Source of the DNA: Desulfonatronovibrio hydrogenovorans DSM 9292
GTDB lineage: Bacteria; Desulfobacterota; Desulfovibrionia; Desulfovibrionales; Desulfonatronovibrionaceae
Assembly (NCBI RefSeq): GCF_000686525.1
Contig: NZ_KK365986.1
Span: forward strand, 170,785-234,784
Reading direction: 5' to 3'
DNA length: 64,000 nucleotides
Under the pieces are notes generated by a model, which searched no databases, was not told the origin of the DNA, and saw only the letters and a list, made by a program, of their open reading frames with translations. Position 1 is the stretch's first letter. The number at the start of each line of letters is the position of its first letter. Shown here piece by piece: positions 1 through 7,333 of the stretch. Position numbers and translations under genes: made by a program.

Positions 1-1
1 C

Positions 2-778
2 TTTGAACCACAGGCATCAATTAATGGCGAGCACTTGGATGCTGCACTGCTCAAGGCTTACGCGGAAAGGCTGTCCAGCTCTGAAAAAACCAGGGGTAAT
101 CTCAGCCCGGAGAGCATTCTGGAGCATGTCCAGAACATGGAGGCACTTATTGCCGAGGGCCGGGCCAGGGGATTTGAGGAAATGCCGCACTTTCGTCAGG
201 CGGTTCATCAGTTCAAGGCCGAGCTTATGCACAGGGTGCTCCAGCCGGACCTTGTCCCGGAAATCTCCAGGGAAAGTATCAGCGATGAAGAAGTCAGGGC
301 CTTTTTTGAAGAGAATATCAGTACTTACAGTCTGCCCGATCTGTATTCTGTGACGATTATGTCAGGGGAAAGCAGGCAGGCGGCGGAAGAGTTTTTGAGC
401 GCAGTTCAGCAGGAACAGTCCCTAGAGGACCAGGCAGAGATGCGTGATGGAGAACTGCAGGCCCTTAAGTCCATGCCCCTGACCAGATATCCCCAGGAAT
501 GGCATGAAGTCCTGGAAAAGCTTGAACCTGGGGAAATGTCCGGGGTCCTGGAGCATGGTCAGGGATATGTGGTTTTGAGGCTGGACTCAATTGAAAAGGA
601 CAGGGTTCAGGACTTTGAACAGCGCAAGGAATATATTCGCAATGACCTTCTTTATTCCCGGTACAACCAGGCCTGGAAGAATGAGTTTGCTCAGCTCCGG
701 GAAAAACACAATATATCGGTGGAAAAGGAAGAGACTGAAAGATTTATAAACGCATTTGTTTCTGGAAATGGACAGTGA
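2..778 (+). CDS. Parvulin-type peptidyl-prolyl isomerase (5' truncated)
   Basis: The frame is open to the left edge, so the true start lies outside the window; 258 residues are visible. The N-terminal part (residues 1-90) is the helical chaperone region of SurA/PrsA-like PPIases, and it includes an ...INGEHLDAALL... segment like the start of the SurA core. Residues about 95-200 fit a parvulin (PpiC) domain: DLYSVTIM, then GELQAL, LEPGEMSGVLE and GYVVLRL, then a C-terminal helix. The protein probably assists folding of exported proteins in the periplasm. The signal peptide or lipobox would be upstream of the window. It is followed by a membrane protein gene and a membrane thioredoxin gene on the same strand, which suggests an envelope-biogenesis operon. 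Family assignment is good; a precise SurA or PpiD assignment is not possible. Confidence 0.75.
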   Translation, partial: FEPQASINGEHLDAALLKAYAERLSSSEKTRGNLSPESILEHVQNMEALIAEGRARGFEEMPHFRQAVHQFKAELMHRVLQPDLVPEISRESISDEEVRAFFEENISTYSLPDLYSVTIMSGESRQAAEEFLSAVQQEQSLEDQAEMRDGELQALKSMPLTRYPQEWHEVLEKLEPGEMSGVLEHGQGYVVLRLDSIEKDRVQDFEQRKEYIRNDLLYSRYNQAWKNEFAQLREKHNISVEKEETERFINAFVSGNGQ

Positions 779-818
779 TTGCCCCATTTTCAGAAACAGG
801 TTTTGATGGAGGTATGAA

Positions 819-1451
819 ATGACTCTGCAGGCCTCAAGGACTTTTCCGAATAAAATGGTCCCACACCCAGACACTAACCTGCCGGTATCCCGGTTCTTTG
901 TTGCAAAGGTTTCAGTTCTTTGCCGCAGACTGGTTCTGCTGGCTCTGATATTTCTTGCCGGAGTTTATGTTTCTGCTCCCCAGCCGGCGCAGGCCTGCCC
1001 GCCCGGCATGATCCGGACTGTCCTCAGCTGGAGCGATCCATCACTTAAGGACTTCTCCTATTTTATTGAATCATATGTTACCCATGAAAAATACCAGCAC
1101 CGCTTTGATAATCATCAGAGCCGGTTTTATGCGGTTGACTTCCATAGCCTTGACAAGCAGGGACGCCGGGCATCGGTTTTGTTTGAAGTCCTGGATGTCA
1201 AGTACAACAGCCGTTTTCAGGAACGCATGGATTTTACCCGCGCCGGCAATGGTAACTGGCAGTTAATGGAGCCGGACGGAAATATCCGGGATGTTTTTTC
1301 CTATTTGCCAACCTGGCTTTACGTTGTCCAGACCTACCTTCGTCCGGCAGCCATGGTCGGACTGCCTCTGCTGCTGGCCCTGCTTGTGGTGTTGCGGGTG
1401 CGTAGAAAAAGGGGGAGTCTGACCGGCAAAGAATCGGTAGCAGGCGGTTGA
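819..1451 (+). CDS. Hypothetical membrane-anchored exported protein
   Basis: This 210-aa protein has no family I recognise. The ATG lies 6 bases after a GGAGG. A hydrophobic segment at residues about 37-53 ends in a small-residue stretch just before a Cys (QAC), so it may be a signal anchor or a signal peptide. The central 110 residues are polar and would sit in the periplasm. A second hydrophobic helix (residues about 170-192) is followed by a basic RVRRKRG tail, which is a typical stop-transfer signal with the tail in the cytoplasm. The gene lies between a PPIase and a membrane thioredoxin, which points to a role in envelope protein handling, but no function can be assigned. Confidence 0.7.
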   Translation: MTLQASRTFPNKMVPHPDTNLPVSRFFVAKVSVLCRRLVLLALIFLAGVYVSAPQPAQACPPGMIRTVLSWSDPSLKDFSYFIESYVTHEKYQHRFDNHQSRFYAVDFHSLDKQGRRASVLFEVLDVKYNSRFQERMDFTRAGNGNWQLMEPDGNIRDVFSYLPTWLYVVQTYLRPAAMVGLPLLLALLVVLRVRRKRGSLTGKESVAGG

Positions 1452-1476
1452 ATACAGCTTGGGAGCAGGTTTTTTG

Positions 1477-1926
1477 ATGAATTCAAGACCGTTGATACTG
1501 GTAATTATTCTGGTCATTACAGCAGGAGCATATTTTGCTTTTGGCACAGGAGTCCGAGGTCCAGGTCCAGTCAAATTGCCGGATGAAGCACATGGCCGGA
1601 TCAGCATTCAATACCTGATGGCCCGGATGTGTTCTGCCTGCCAGGAAATGGAGCCTGTCCTAAGTCAGGTCAAAGACACTTATAAAGAGCAGGTGTTTAT
1701 CCATAAAATCGATGTTCAAGCCAGACCGGGAACCATCAGGGCCTACGGCATAAGGGTTGTTCCGGCCCTGGTCTTTTACGGGCCAGACGGGACTGTGTTT
1801 TACAGATATGAAGGAAGCATGACTATGGATAAGATTTCAGAGGTCCTGGAAAAGGCGGCTTCTTTTCCTGAAATAACAGGTCAAGATGGGTCCGGACAGA
1901 CAACCCTTCCAAGTCCTGAGGATTAA
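1477..1926 (+). CDS. Membrane-anchored thioredoxin-like protein
   Basis: This 149-aa protein has an N-terminal transmembrane anchor (residues about 5-24) followed by a thioredoxin fold. The active site is CSAC, preceded by YLMARM where thioredoxins have a strand ending in a Trp. The later strand IRVVPALVFYGPDG matches the cis-proline VPALVF loop of thioredoxins. It is likely a periplasmic disulfide reductase or thiol-disulfide exchange protein. I chose the ATG at 1477 because GGAGCAGG lies 8-15 bases upstream; TTG codons at 1459 and 1474 are in frame but less well placed. The gene begins 25 bases after the previous one ends and is probably co-transcribed. Confidence 0.8.
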   Translation: MNSRPLILVIILVITAGAYFAFGTGVRGPGPVKLPDEAHGRISIQYLMARMCSACQEMEPVLSQVKDTYKEQVFIHKIDVQARPGTIRAYGIRVVPALVFYGPDGTVFYRYEGSMTMDKISEVLEKAASFPEITGQDGSGQTTLPSPED

Positions 1927-2221
1927 AATACAACTTGTTTCCGGCCAGTTGAGTTTATTATTGAAACCTGAACTGAGCACTTTTATGCCAATGCAAGCAG
2001 AACAGAAACAATCCTGACTGGACTGGATAAGAGTGTTCAGCCCTTTATAATGCCTGCAGCGGCAGACATACAGAGTTTCCAGGAAGCAGATCAGTTCAGG
2101 AAAAAGAAAAACATTGGGCTGCGTGGAAAACTGGGGCCAAGGCAGGATCATATCTTCAGGACTCCGGGCAGCTGGAATAAAATGGTTCAGGTCAAACAGC
2201 CAGGCTTTCATTAAGTATGCT

Positions 2222-2248
2222 TTGACAATCCAGCCCATTTTATATAAA
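2222..2248 (+). promoter_or_regulatory. Candidate sigma-70 promoter for the HU gene
   Basis: A perfect TTGACA (2222-2227) is followed after 15 bases by TATAAA (2243-2248) in an AT-rich stretch. It lies about 100 bases upstream of the HU start codon. The spacing is two bases short of ideal, so the exact -10 is uncertain. The rest of the 417-base gap (1927-2343) shows no convincing gene. Confidence 0.5.
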
Positions 2249-2343
2249 AAACTGGAAATTTATGATTATGAAAATGAATTTCATAATTTAGAGAGGGAGC
2301 TTTTTCAGCTCTGGACTGGGAATAGAAAAAAAGGAGATGTACA

Positions 2344-2616
2344 GTGAACAAGACTGAGCTTATTGAAAGAGTGGCCGAGAGGACAGGGATGTCCAAGTCC
2401 CAGGTCAAAAAGTCCATCAGAGAAATGATCAGTGTGATAATTGAAGAAGTCCAGAAAGGAGAAAAGGTCAATATCACCGGGTTCGGGGCCTTTTCCCTGA
2501 GCAAAAGACAGGCCCGCAATGGCTACAACCCCCGGACCGGAGGTCAGATATCCATTCCAGCCCGTAATTTTCCCAAGTTTAAGCCAGGCAAGGTTTTCAA
2601 AGACGTAACCGGTTGA
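2344..2616 (+). CDS. HU-family DNA-binding protein
   Basis: The 90-aa length is typical of HU/IHF proteins. The N-terminal dimerisation helices (KTELIERVAERTGMSKSQ) are followed by the beta-arm signature FGAFSLSKRQARNGYNPRTG, where the Pro at the arm tip intercalates into DNA, and a C-terminal PKFKPGKVFK. It bends and compacts nucleoid DNA and takes part in replication, repair and regulation. The start is a GTG with AAGGAGATG upstream. HU and IHF subunits are hard to separate by eye, so no gene symbol is given. Confidence 0.93.
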   Translation: MNKTELIERVAERTGMSKSQVKKSIREMISVIIEEVQKGEKVNITGFGAFSLSKRQARNGYNPRTGGQISIPARNFPKFKPGKVFKDVTG

Positions 2617-2657
2617 AATCCTGATTCAGGGCAAGAAGCCAGGCCGCAGGATTTTTT
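2616..2657 (+). terminator. Possible terminator after the HU gene
   Basis: AAATCCTG (2616-2623) can pair with CAGGATTT (2647-2654), and the right arm runs into six T residues. The loop is long (about 23 bases), so it is a weak intrinsic terminator candidate. Confidence 0.4.
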
Positions 2658-2693
2658 CTGGTTTGCCCTTGGCAGATTTAAGGACAGCATATC

Positions 2694-3092
2694 ATGGACG
2701 GCAGAAGTGAAATTGGAATCGCTGTAAGCACTGACGAGCTTGTGCTTTTTCTGGAGAAGTGCAGCTATGAGGCCAGGACCTTGATCAGGGAGATGAGCAT
2801 CGGTGCGGTTCGGCGATTCCGGCTGTCCAGCAGTACAAAAGGGGAGATGACGATTCTCTACCTCAATGCCTGGTGGAATGAGGATCTGAACCCTGGTGTG
2901 GCTGAGATAATGATCTGGATCCGGGCGCTGGCAGACAGAGACAAGATGGTCTACTATTTAAGGATAGGATCGGACGAAAAAGATCAGGATGAAGTCAAGA
3001 CCGACAAGTTCGGAGCTTTCGGCATTAGGACCAGAAAAAAAATTATCTCTCAAATCAGACCGGGTTCTATTCCAGACCGTCCAGCAGCTTAA
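2694..3092 (+). CDS. Hypothetical protein, 132 aa
   Basis: I recognise no family. The protein is soluble, with no signal peptide or membrane segment. It shows mixed helix/strand character: an N-terminal acidic helix (STDELVLFLEKCSYEARTL), a strand with charged turns (RRFRLSSSTKGEMTILYL) and a NAWWNEDLNP motif rich in Trp. The last 30 residues are basic and Pro-rich. It has an ATG start and codon use like its neighbours, and it ends shortly before the convergent DUF2325 gene. Confidence 0.6.
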   Translation: MDGRSEIGIAVSTDELVLFLEKCSYEARTLIREMSIGAVRRFRLSSSTKGEMTILYLNAWWNEDLNPGVAEIMIWIRALADRDKMVYYLRIGSDEKDQDEVKTDKFGAFGIRTRKKIISQIRPGSIPDRPAA

Positions 3093-3175
3093 GCTGCGGT
3101 AACCCCATCCAGAGGACAGCAAGGGCTGTCCTTTTCCGGGCTGCCTGTCTCTCCCTTTACAGGAACTTTTCCGAA

Positions 3176-3472
3176 TCATTTTCCCCGCAAGGGGCAATCC
3201 CGCTTTTCCAGGCATTCCTTAAGGGTTGATACTCCGCATGAATGACACATCATCACGGGTATGTTCTCAGCCTTGGCCGCGTTCAGGGCACATTTGCGGG
3301 CGCTGTGGGATACTTTGTTGGTAAAGATAATCATCAGGTCGATGTTGCCTATGCGTTCATTGATGGTATTTTCCGTGCCGGTAAACATCTTCAGTTTGTA
3401 TCCGGCCTTTTTGGCTGTCTTCTGGTAATGGGGCTGCAGCCGGTCCATCCCGCCGATAATTGCTGCGGTCAT
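3176..3472 (-). CDS. DUF2325 domain protein
   Basis: This 98-aa protein matches DUF2325: an N-terminal strand ending in Gly-Gly (AAIIGGMDR), a central acidic strand (IDLMIIFTNKVSHSA, where other members have TDxVSHSA), a Cys helix (RKCALNAAKAENIPV) and a terminal strand MMCHSCGVSTL. Its fold is thought to be a small Rossmann-like unit; its biochemical role is unknown. Cys residues in the ARKC and CHSC segments could bind metal. The start has a strong AGGAGG site, and it lies 9 bases after the stop of a 58-aa gene. Both genes sit behind a promoter with a Fur-like box, so the gene is probably iron-repressed. Confidence 0.75.
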   Translation of the reverse strand: MTAAIIGGMDRLQPHYQKTAKKAGYKLKMFTGTENTINERIGNIDLMIIFTNKVSHSARKCALNAAKAENIPVMMCHSCGVSTLKECLEKRDCPLRGK

Positions 3473-3481
3473 GGTTTCCTC

Positions 3482-3658
3482 CTATGTTTTGTCTGAAGTA
3501 ATTCTGTGTTTTTTTAAAAAACTCTGCTGGACCAGCCGGATAAGCCTTAAATATTCTTCCAGGCTTTCCTCCTGGCTGTTGGATGACTGGTTGATCCGCC
3601 TGGCCAGATCCTGTCCGGCAGAATTTTTGAGTCCACCCAGGCTGACTTTCATGTTCAT
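3482..3658 (-). CDS. Small soluble protein (58 aa) upstream of DUF2325
   Basis: This small gene encodes 58 residues, starting MNMKVSLGGLKNSAGQDLAR and ending HRITSDKT. AAGGAGAAG lies 3 bases before the ATG at 3658, which supports translation. An internal ATG at 3652 is also in frame. The middle is Gln/Glu/Ser rich (NQSSNSQEESLEEYL) and predicted to be helical; the C-terminal part is basic. There is no membrane segment. It is the first gene of a two-gene unit with the DUF2325 gene. No known family is recognised. Confidence 0.65.
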   Translation of the reverse strand: MNMKVSLGGLKNSAGQDLARRINQSSNSQEESLEEYLRLIRLVQQSFLKKHRITSDKT

Positions 3659-3691
3659 GGTCTTCTCCTTGGTTGTTAATTATATGCAACT

Positions 3692-3731
3692 GATTTTCAG
3701 TATCAATATCGTGTTGAAAGGGTTTTGTCAA
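3692..3731 (-). promoter_or_regulatory. Fur-like box in promoter of the 58-aa/DUF2325 unit
   Basis: On the minus strand TTGACA (3731-3726) is followed by a -10-like region between 3710 and 3703. A 19-base sequence, GATATTGATACTGAAAATC (3710-3692), matches the Fur consensus GATAATGATAATCATTATC at 14 of 19 positions and overlaps the -10. That is the expected layout for iron-dependent repression by Fur. Confidence 0.6.
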
Positions 3732-3734
3732 CAA

Positions 3735-4124
3735 AAAAACATTTGTTTTAAAAAATCCTGAGCCAAAAGCTTCTCAACTTAACAGGCCAAGATTACTGTC
3801 TATACGAGCCCGGCATATGTCTGTGCAAAATGTATTGGCTAATTTTCTTTTATTCAGCTCCAGCAAGGGTTGAGCTGGTCAGCTTAATGGAGTGGCAGAG
3901 AAAAATATCCTGGCTCAAAAAAGTGCTTATCTTGATTCTATGCAGTCAGCGGGATGGATGAACAGGGATCAGCAAAGGTGGGGACTGGTTTTAGCTGCTG
4001 GTAAAAAAAGCTGGTCGGCAGCAGTTAATCCGAAGTACAGTCATGCCGGCAGGTCACAGCCGGCTGGAGTTTAAAGAAGCCTGGTGGCGGCAATTCAAGC
4101 AGGCCGTGTTCTGGCAGGAAAGAC
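3735..4124. other. Intergenic stretch without a convincing gene
   Basis: This stretch separates two minus-strand units. A 60-codon plus-strand frame at 3892-4074 has no ribosome binding site or family resemblance. The segment near 3815-3875 loosely resembles 25700-25765 (a gcat-tgtctg-gcaaaat core followed by a ttattcag core), which may be a degenerate repeat. Confidence 0.4.
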
Positions 4125-4427
4125 TCAGCTGAGCAGGGTGGAAAGGATTTCCCTGATTTCCTGTTCCACCCTTTTTTTATAGGGCAGGGCAGTCCAGGGG
4201 TAGGTAATTTCCAGTCGAACCTGTCCGGGGAAAATGATCAGATTGCCGGTCAGGGTATATCCTCCCAGGTTCAGAACTATGTCAGAATGGCTGTTGTCCA
4301 GATTCTGGCTGATATGGAGTACGTGATGCCCATGCTCTTCCAAGAGGTCTTCAGCAAGGTATTTTATCCTGTTCAGGGCGGTTTTTTCAGTCAGGATGGT
4401 CGGGATGCTGATGGTCGAAGTGGGCAT
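4125..4427 (-). CDS. Polyhydroxyalkanoate-system (PHA granule) type small protein
   Basis: This 100-aa protein matches the layout of the putative polyhydroxyalkanoic acid system family (PF09650 type). It starts with a short strand, then a helix (TALNRIKYLAEDLLEEHG), then strands with alternating hydrophobics (SDIVLNLGGYTLTGNLIIF and QVRLEITYPW), and ends with a helix (KKRVEQEIREILSTLL). In known members the G-x-x-x-x-G-x-I/L-x-V pattern followed by a leucine-rich C-terminal helix is typical. It is the last gene of a Fur-controlled operon, 4 bases after the HMA-like gene. A granule-associated fold in this setting may mean that it coats or shapes an intracellular compartment; that is inference. 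No Shine-Dalgarno is obvious, so it may depend on coupling. Confidence 0.6.
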   Translation of the reverse strand: MPTSTISIPTILTEKTALNRIKYLAEDLLEEHGHHVLHISQNLDNSHSDIVLNLGGYTLTGNLIIFPGQVRLEITYPWTALPYKKRVEQEIREILSTLLS

Positions 4428-4431
4428 GATG

Positions 4432-4842
4432 CTATTTTAATACCCTGTTTTTATGGATATTCAGGTGAAGGCCCAGGAAGCCAAGGAAGCCAAGGCCAAA
4501 AAGGACATGGGCGTCTTCCTGGTCCAGGCCGGCCATGGCCAGGGCCATACCCAGACAGGTCAGCATTCCGCGCTTGGCTGTTCTGGATCTGTTCCAGGGT
4601 CTGGAAGCCGAACCGCTCTTGCCCTGGTCAAGGGAAAAGTCCTTGATCAAGGCTCTGAGGCTGGAAAGGGAAATTATCTCAGGTCTGAAGCAGATCAGCA
4701 TGCTTCCGGTGGTGATATTTGGCTTGATTGAGGAAATACCGTCCCTTTTCCGGAGAGATTCACTCAAGCTGGTGCTGGTTTCCAGATCCTTCAGAGAGTC
4801 ATGCCTGATTCTTATTCTTCCAGGGATGGAACTGACTATCAT
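4432..4842 (-). CDS. HMA-like domain protein with C-terminal membrane segment
   Basis: This 136-aa protein begins SSIPGRIRIRHDSLKD, the PGRIRxR signature of HMA_2-type domains. That is followed by a helix and a strand pair ending in TTGSMLICFRPE, like the (N)-x-T-G-S-x-L-I-x-Y motif. The metal-binding CxxC of classical HMA domains is absent. The C-terminal third is hydrophobic (residues about 92-129), enough for one or two membrane helices, and ends in basic residues. The N-terminal domain resembles the N-terminus of the adjacent ATPase, which suggests duplication. The start has a clear AGGAGG. It may correspond to the third core gene of ferrosome clusters, but I am not certain. Confidence 0.7.
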   Translation of the reverse strand: MIVSSIPGRIRIRHDSLKDLETSTSLSESLRKRDGISSIKPNITTGSMLICFRPEIISLSSLRALIKDFSLDQGKSGSASRPWNRSRTAKRGMLTCLGMALAMAGLDQEDAHVLFGLGFLGFLGLHLNIHKNRVLK

Positions 4843-4889
4843 GTGGTCCTCCTGTTGGTTTGCAGGTCAAAAAAAGCATATTGTCCAGA

Positions 4890-6989
4890 TCAGTTCCGCA
4901 ATCCGGGCATCCATCTCAGAATGCGGCTTTGCAACGGCGTCTTTTCCAGAGGTCTGATGCTGTTCAGGCTGACCAGTACTGTAGTCAGATTATGCAGCAT
5001 GGCAGAAACAAGGGGAGATATCCTTCCGGCCAGCCCCAGGAAGATCAGGGATGAATTTACCCCGATGATCAGACCGTAGTTTTGTTTTATCCTGGACATG
5101 GCCCTGGCAGACATGTTGCGGGCAGTTATTATCCCTTCCAGGCTGGAGTTGGTGAGCAGGATGTCGCAGACCTCCCTGCTCAGGTCTGCCCCGTGCTTCA
5201 TGGATATGCCCACGTCAGCCTCGGACAGGGCCAGGGAATCGTTCATCCCGTCCCCAACCATGGCTACGGTCCTGCCCTGAGCTTTGAGCTTCCGGATGAA
5301 CTGAGCCTTGTCCTCGGGCAGAAGGCTGGCCTGGTATCCGTCCAGGTCCAGGGTCCGGTTTATTCTCTGGGCGGTCTGTTCTCCGTCACCGGTGAGAAGA
5401 TATATCCTGGCCCCGGTCTTCTGTTTCAGTTTCTGAATAAAGGCTTGGGCTCCATCCCGTAAAGGGTCGTCCAAAAGGATCAGGCCGGCCAGCTTTTGAC
5501 CGACGGATACGTAAAGTACCGAGAGACCGCTTTTAAGATGCCCGTCTATATCATCCTGGTATTTACCAAGATCCACTTGCCCGTGCTTCTCAATGAAGTG
5601 TCTGCTGCCCACCATGACTTCCCGGCCTTCCATGGCCGAATGAATCCCGTGAGCCAGGATATTATGCACAGTGGAGTGGTTTTCATGGTGAATGATATTT
5701 TCCCGGTCAGCCAGGGCCACCACAGCCGAAGCCACAGGATGGGGAAAGTGTTCTTCCAGACAGGCTGCTATTCTAAGCACCTCTCTGCGTTCAAAACCAT
5801 TGAAGGCCACAACCTCCAGGGCTTTCGGTCTGGCCCTGGTCAGGGTGCCGGTTTTGTCGAACACAAAGGTATCCACCCGGTTCATTAATTCCAGATACTT
5901 CCCCCCTTTGACCGCCACCCCTCTGGTTGAGGATTCGCGCATGGCTGAAAGCATGGTCAATGGTGTGGAGAGTTTTATGGCGCAGGAATAGTCCACCAGA
6001 AGAACTGATACAGCCCGGTTGATATTCCTGGTCAGGATGAAGGTGAACAGACTGAGAAAAAGGGTGGCCGGAACGATCTTGTCGGCCAGGTACTCAGCCC
6101 GGGCCTGAAGGCCGGATTTGAGCCTTTCCGATTCCTCAATAATCTTCATCAGCTGAAACACCCTGGTCTGGTCTCCGGCCTTGGTGACCTTGACGGTGAT
6201 TTCACCTTCTTCCAGGACCGTGCCTGCATAAACACTTGCCCCCTGTTTCTTGGAAACTGCCAGGGGTTCACCAGTCATGGTCGACTGGTTGACCATTGCC
6301 TGCCCGGAAGCAACTGTCCCGTCAACAGGGATATGCAGTCCGCTGCGAACCACCACCAGGTCTCCAGGGCGGACTTCCTTGATGCTCACTTCCTGTTCTG
6401 TTCCGTTCTGCCTGATCCAGACCCGGTCGGTGCAGTACATAAGATCCCTGGCCAGGTTTTCCATGGAACGCTTGCGGGTCCATTGTTCCAGGTATTCTCC
6501 CAGTCCCAGGAGGGTGGTGATGATCATTACAGACCGGTAGTCCCTTCTGAACAGGGATATGCCTATGGCCAGGGAATCAAGCAGGTTAAGGTCGGCCCGC
6601 CCTTTGCGCAGGGATTCAAGACCCCGGACCAGAAAAGGCCGGGCCCGGTTAAAGGACATGAGAAAGCGAACCCAGGGAGGCAGGAACCTTCTGAAAAGAA
6701 AGAAAAGAGAAACAATAGACTTAGGCCTGGATCCGGCTTTGCTATCCCTGGCTGCGGTCTCTGAGCCCTGAACTGCGCACTCCGGGCTTGTATCTTTTCC
6801 AGACACGCTGGAATCCCGGTAAAAAACCAGAATGCTTCCGGTGCGTCTGGAGAAGACGACTTTATGTACCCCGGCCTGGTTTTGGACTGCGTGGACAATG
6901 CGCTCAAAATCCTTGTCCATGGGGTCGGCCCTGAACCTGATTCTGCCCGGCAGCTGGTGGACTATGCGTAGACTGGACGACAAGGGCAT
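4890..6989 (-). CDS. fezB: P1B-type metal ATPase with SCA motif (FezB-like)
   Basis: This 699-aa P-type ATPase has an N-terminal HMA_2-like domain (residues 1-62, LPGRIRFR and RRTGSILVFY) without CxxC. The actuator TGE is at 239-241. The transmembrane metal motif is Ser-Cys-Ala (335-337, in DYSCAIKLSTP) instead of CPC. The phosphorylation site DKTGTLT starts at Asp378, the nucleotide-domain HP pair is at 417-418, and the hinge GDGMND is at 579-584. The SCA motif is the hallmark of the P1B-6 subgroup, whose best-known member is the ferrosome ATPase FezB; the name is given on that basis. It is predicted to move iron, or another divalent metal, across a membrane. It starts 9 bases after the preceding gene and shares its Fur-box promoter. 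Confidence 0.88.
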   Translation of the reverse strand: MPLSSSLRIVHQLPGRIRFRADPMDKDFERIVHAVQNQAGVHKVVFSRRTGSILVFYRDSSVSGKDTSPECAVQGSETAARDSKAGSRPKSIVSLFFLFRRFLPPWVRFLMSFNRARPFLVRGLESLRKGRADLNLLDSLAIGISLFRRDYRSVMIITTLLGLGEYLEQWTRKRSMENLARDLMYCTDRVWIRQNGTEQEVSIKEVRPGDLVVVRSGLHIPVDGTVASGQAMVNQSTMTGEPLAVSKKQGASVYAGTVLEEGEITVKVTKAGDQTRVFQLMKIIEESERLKSGLQARAEYLADKIVPATLFLSLFTFILTRNINRAVSVLLVDYSCAIKLSTPLTMLSAMRESSTRGVAVKGGKYLELMNRVDTFVFDKTGTLTRARPKALEVVAFNGFERREVLRIAACLEEHFPHPVASAVVALADRENIIHHENHSTVHNILAHGIHSAMEGREVMVGSRHFIEKHGQVDLGKYQDDIDGHLKSGLSVLYVSVGQKLAGLILLDDPLRDGAQAFIQKLKQKTGARIYLLTGDGEQTAQRINRTLDLDGYQASLLPEDKAQFIRKLKAQGRTVAMVGDGMNDSLALSEADVGISMKHGADLSREVCDILLTNSSLEGIITARNMSARAMSRIKQNYGLIIGVNSSLIFLGLAGRISPLVSAMLHNLTTVLVSLNSIRPLEKTPLQSRILRWMPGLRN

Positions 6990-6998
6990 GCTCCTGGA

Positions 6999-7262
6999 TT
7001 ACTTTTCTGAAGCAGGATCAGCTGAGCCTGCTTCCTTGATTCCTTCCCGGGAATGCCTGGCTTCAGCCACCATGTCTTCGACATTTTCCCTGGCCCGCTC
7101 AACAGAAGTCATGACCCGGTCCTTAAAGGTCATGCCCTGGGATACAGCTTCAACTGCAGCCCTGCGGACCTTGCCCTGAGGGTCTTCCATCAGTTTAGAA
7201 CCAAGATAGCCCAGGACAAGGCCTGCACCAAACCAGATTGCTCCTCGACCGAATTCACTCAT
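6999..7262 (-). CDS. DUF6110-like small membrane protein
   Basis: This 87-aa protein has one N-terminal hydrophobic helix rich in Gly (AIWFGAGLVLGYLGSKLM). It is followed by an amphipathic region containing KDRVMTSVERARENVEDMVAEA. That pattern (Gly-rich helix, K-D-x-V-M, E-N-x-E-D-I/M-x-A-x-A) matches DUF6110 proteins, which are commonly encoded next to P1B ATPases and in ferrosome clusters. I chose the ATG at 7262 because GGAGG lies 6 bases upstream; a TTG at 7268 would abut that site. It is the first gene of the operon behind the Fur-box promoter. Confidence 0.75.
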   Translation of the reverse strand: MSEFGRGAIWFGAGLVLGYLGSKLMEDPQGKVRRAAVEAVSQGMTFKDRVMTSVERARENVEDMVAEARHSREGIKEAGSADPASEK

Positions 7263-7292
7263 GATCAACCTCCATTTTTCAATAAATTAGAT

Positions 7293-7333
7293 GAACTTCA
7301 TTATCATTATCTCTTGCACGGGGTGTTTGTCAA
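7293..7333 (-). promoter_or_regulatory. Fur box overlapping the promoter of the P1B-ATPase operon
   Basis: On the minus strand TTGACA (7333-7328), a 16-base spacer and GATAAT (7311-7306) form a strong sigma-70 promoter about 45 bases before the first gene. The segment 7293-7311 (GAACTTCATTATCATTATC on plus) matches the 19-bp Fur consensus at 14 positions, with two perfect ATTATC hexamers, and covers the -10. This is a textbook iron-repressed promoter. Confidence 0.8.

Noticed and set aside
2114..2347. Plus-strand frame of 77 codons before HU
   Set aside because: It overlaps the likely HU promoter and leader, has no ribosome site and no family resemblance.
3892..4074. Plus-strand frame of 60 codons
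   Set aside because: No Shine-Dalgarno, odd composition and no similarity to any family I know.
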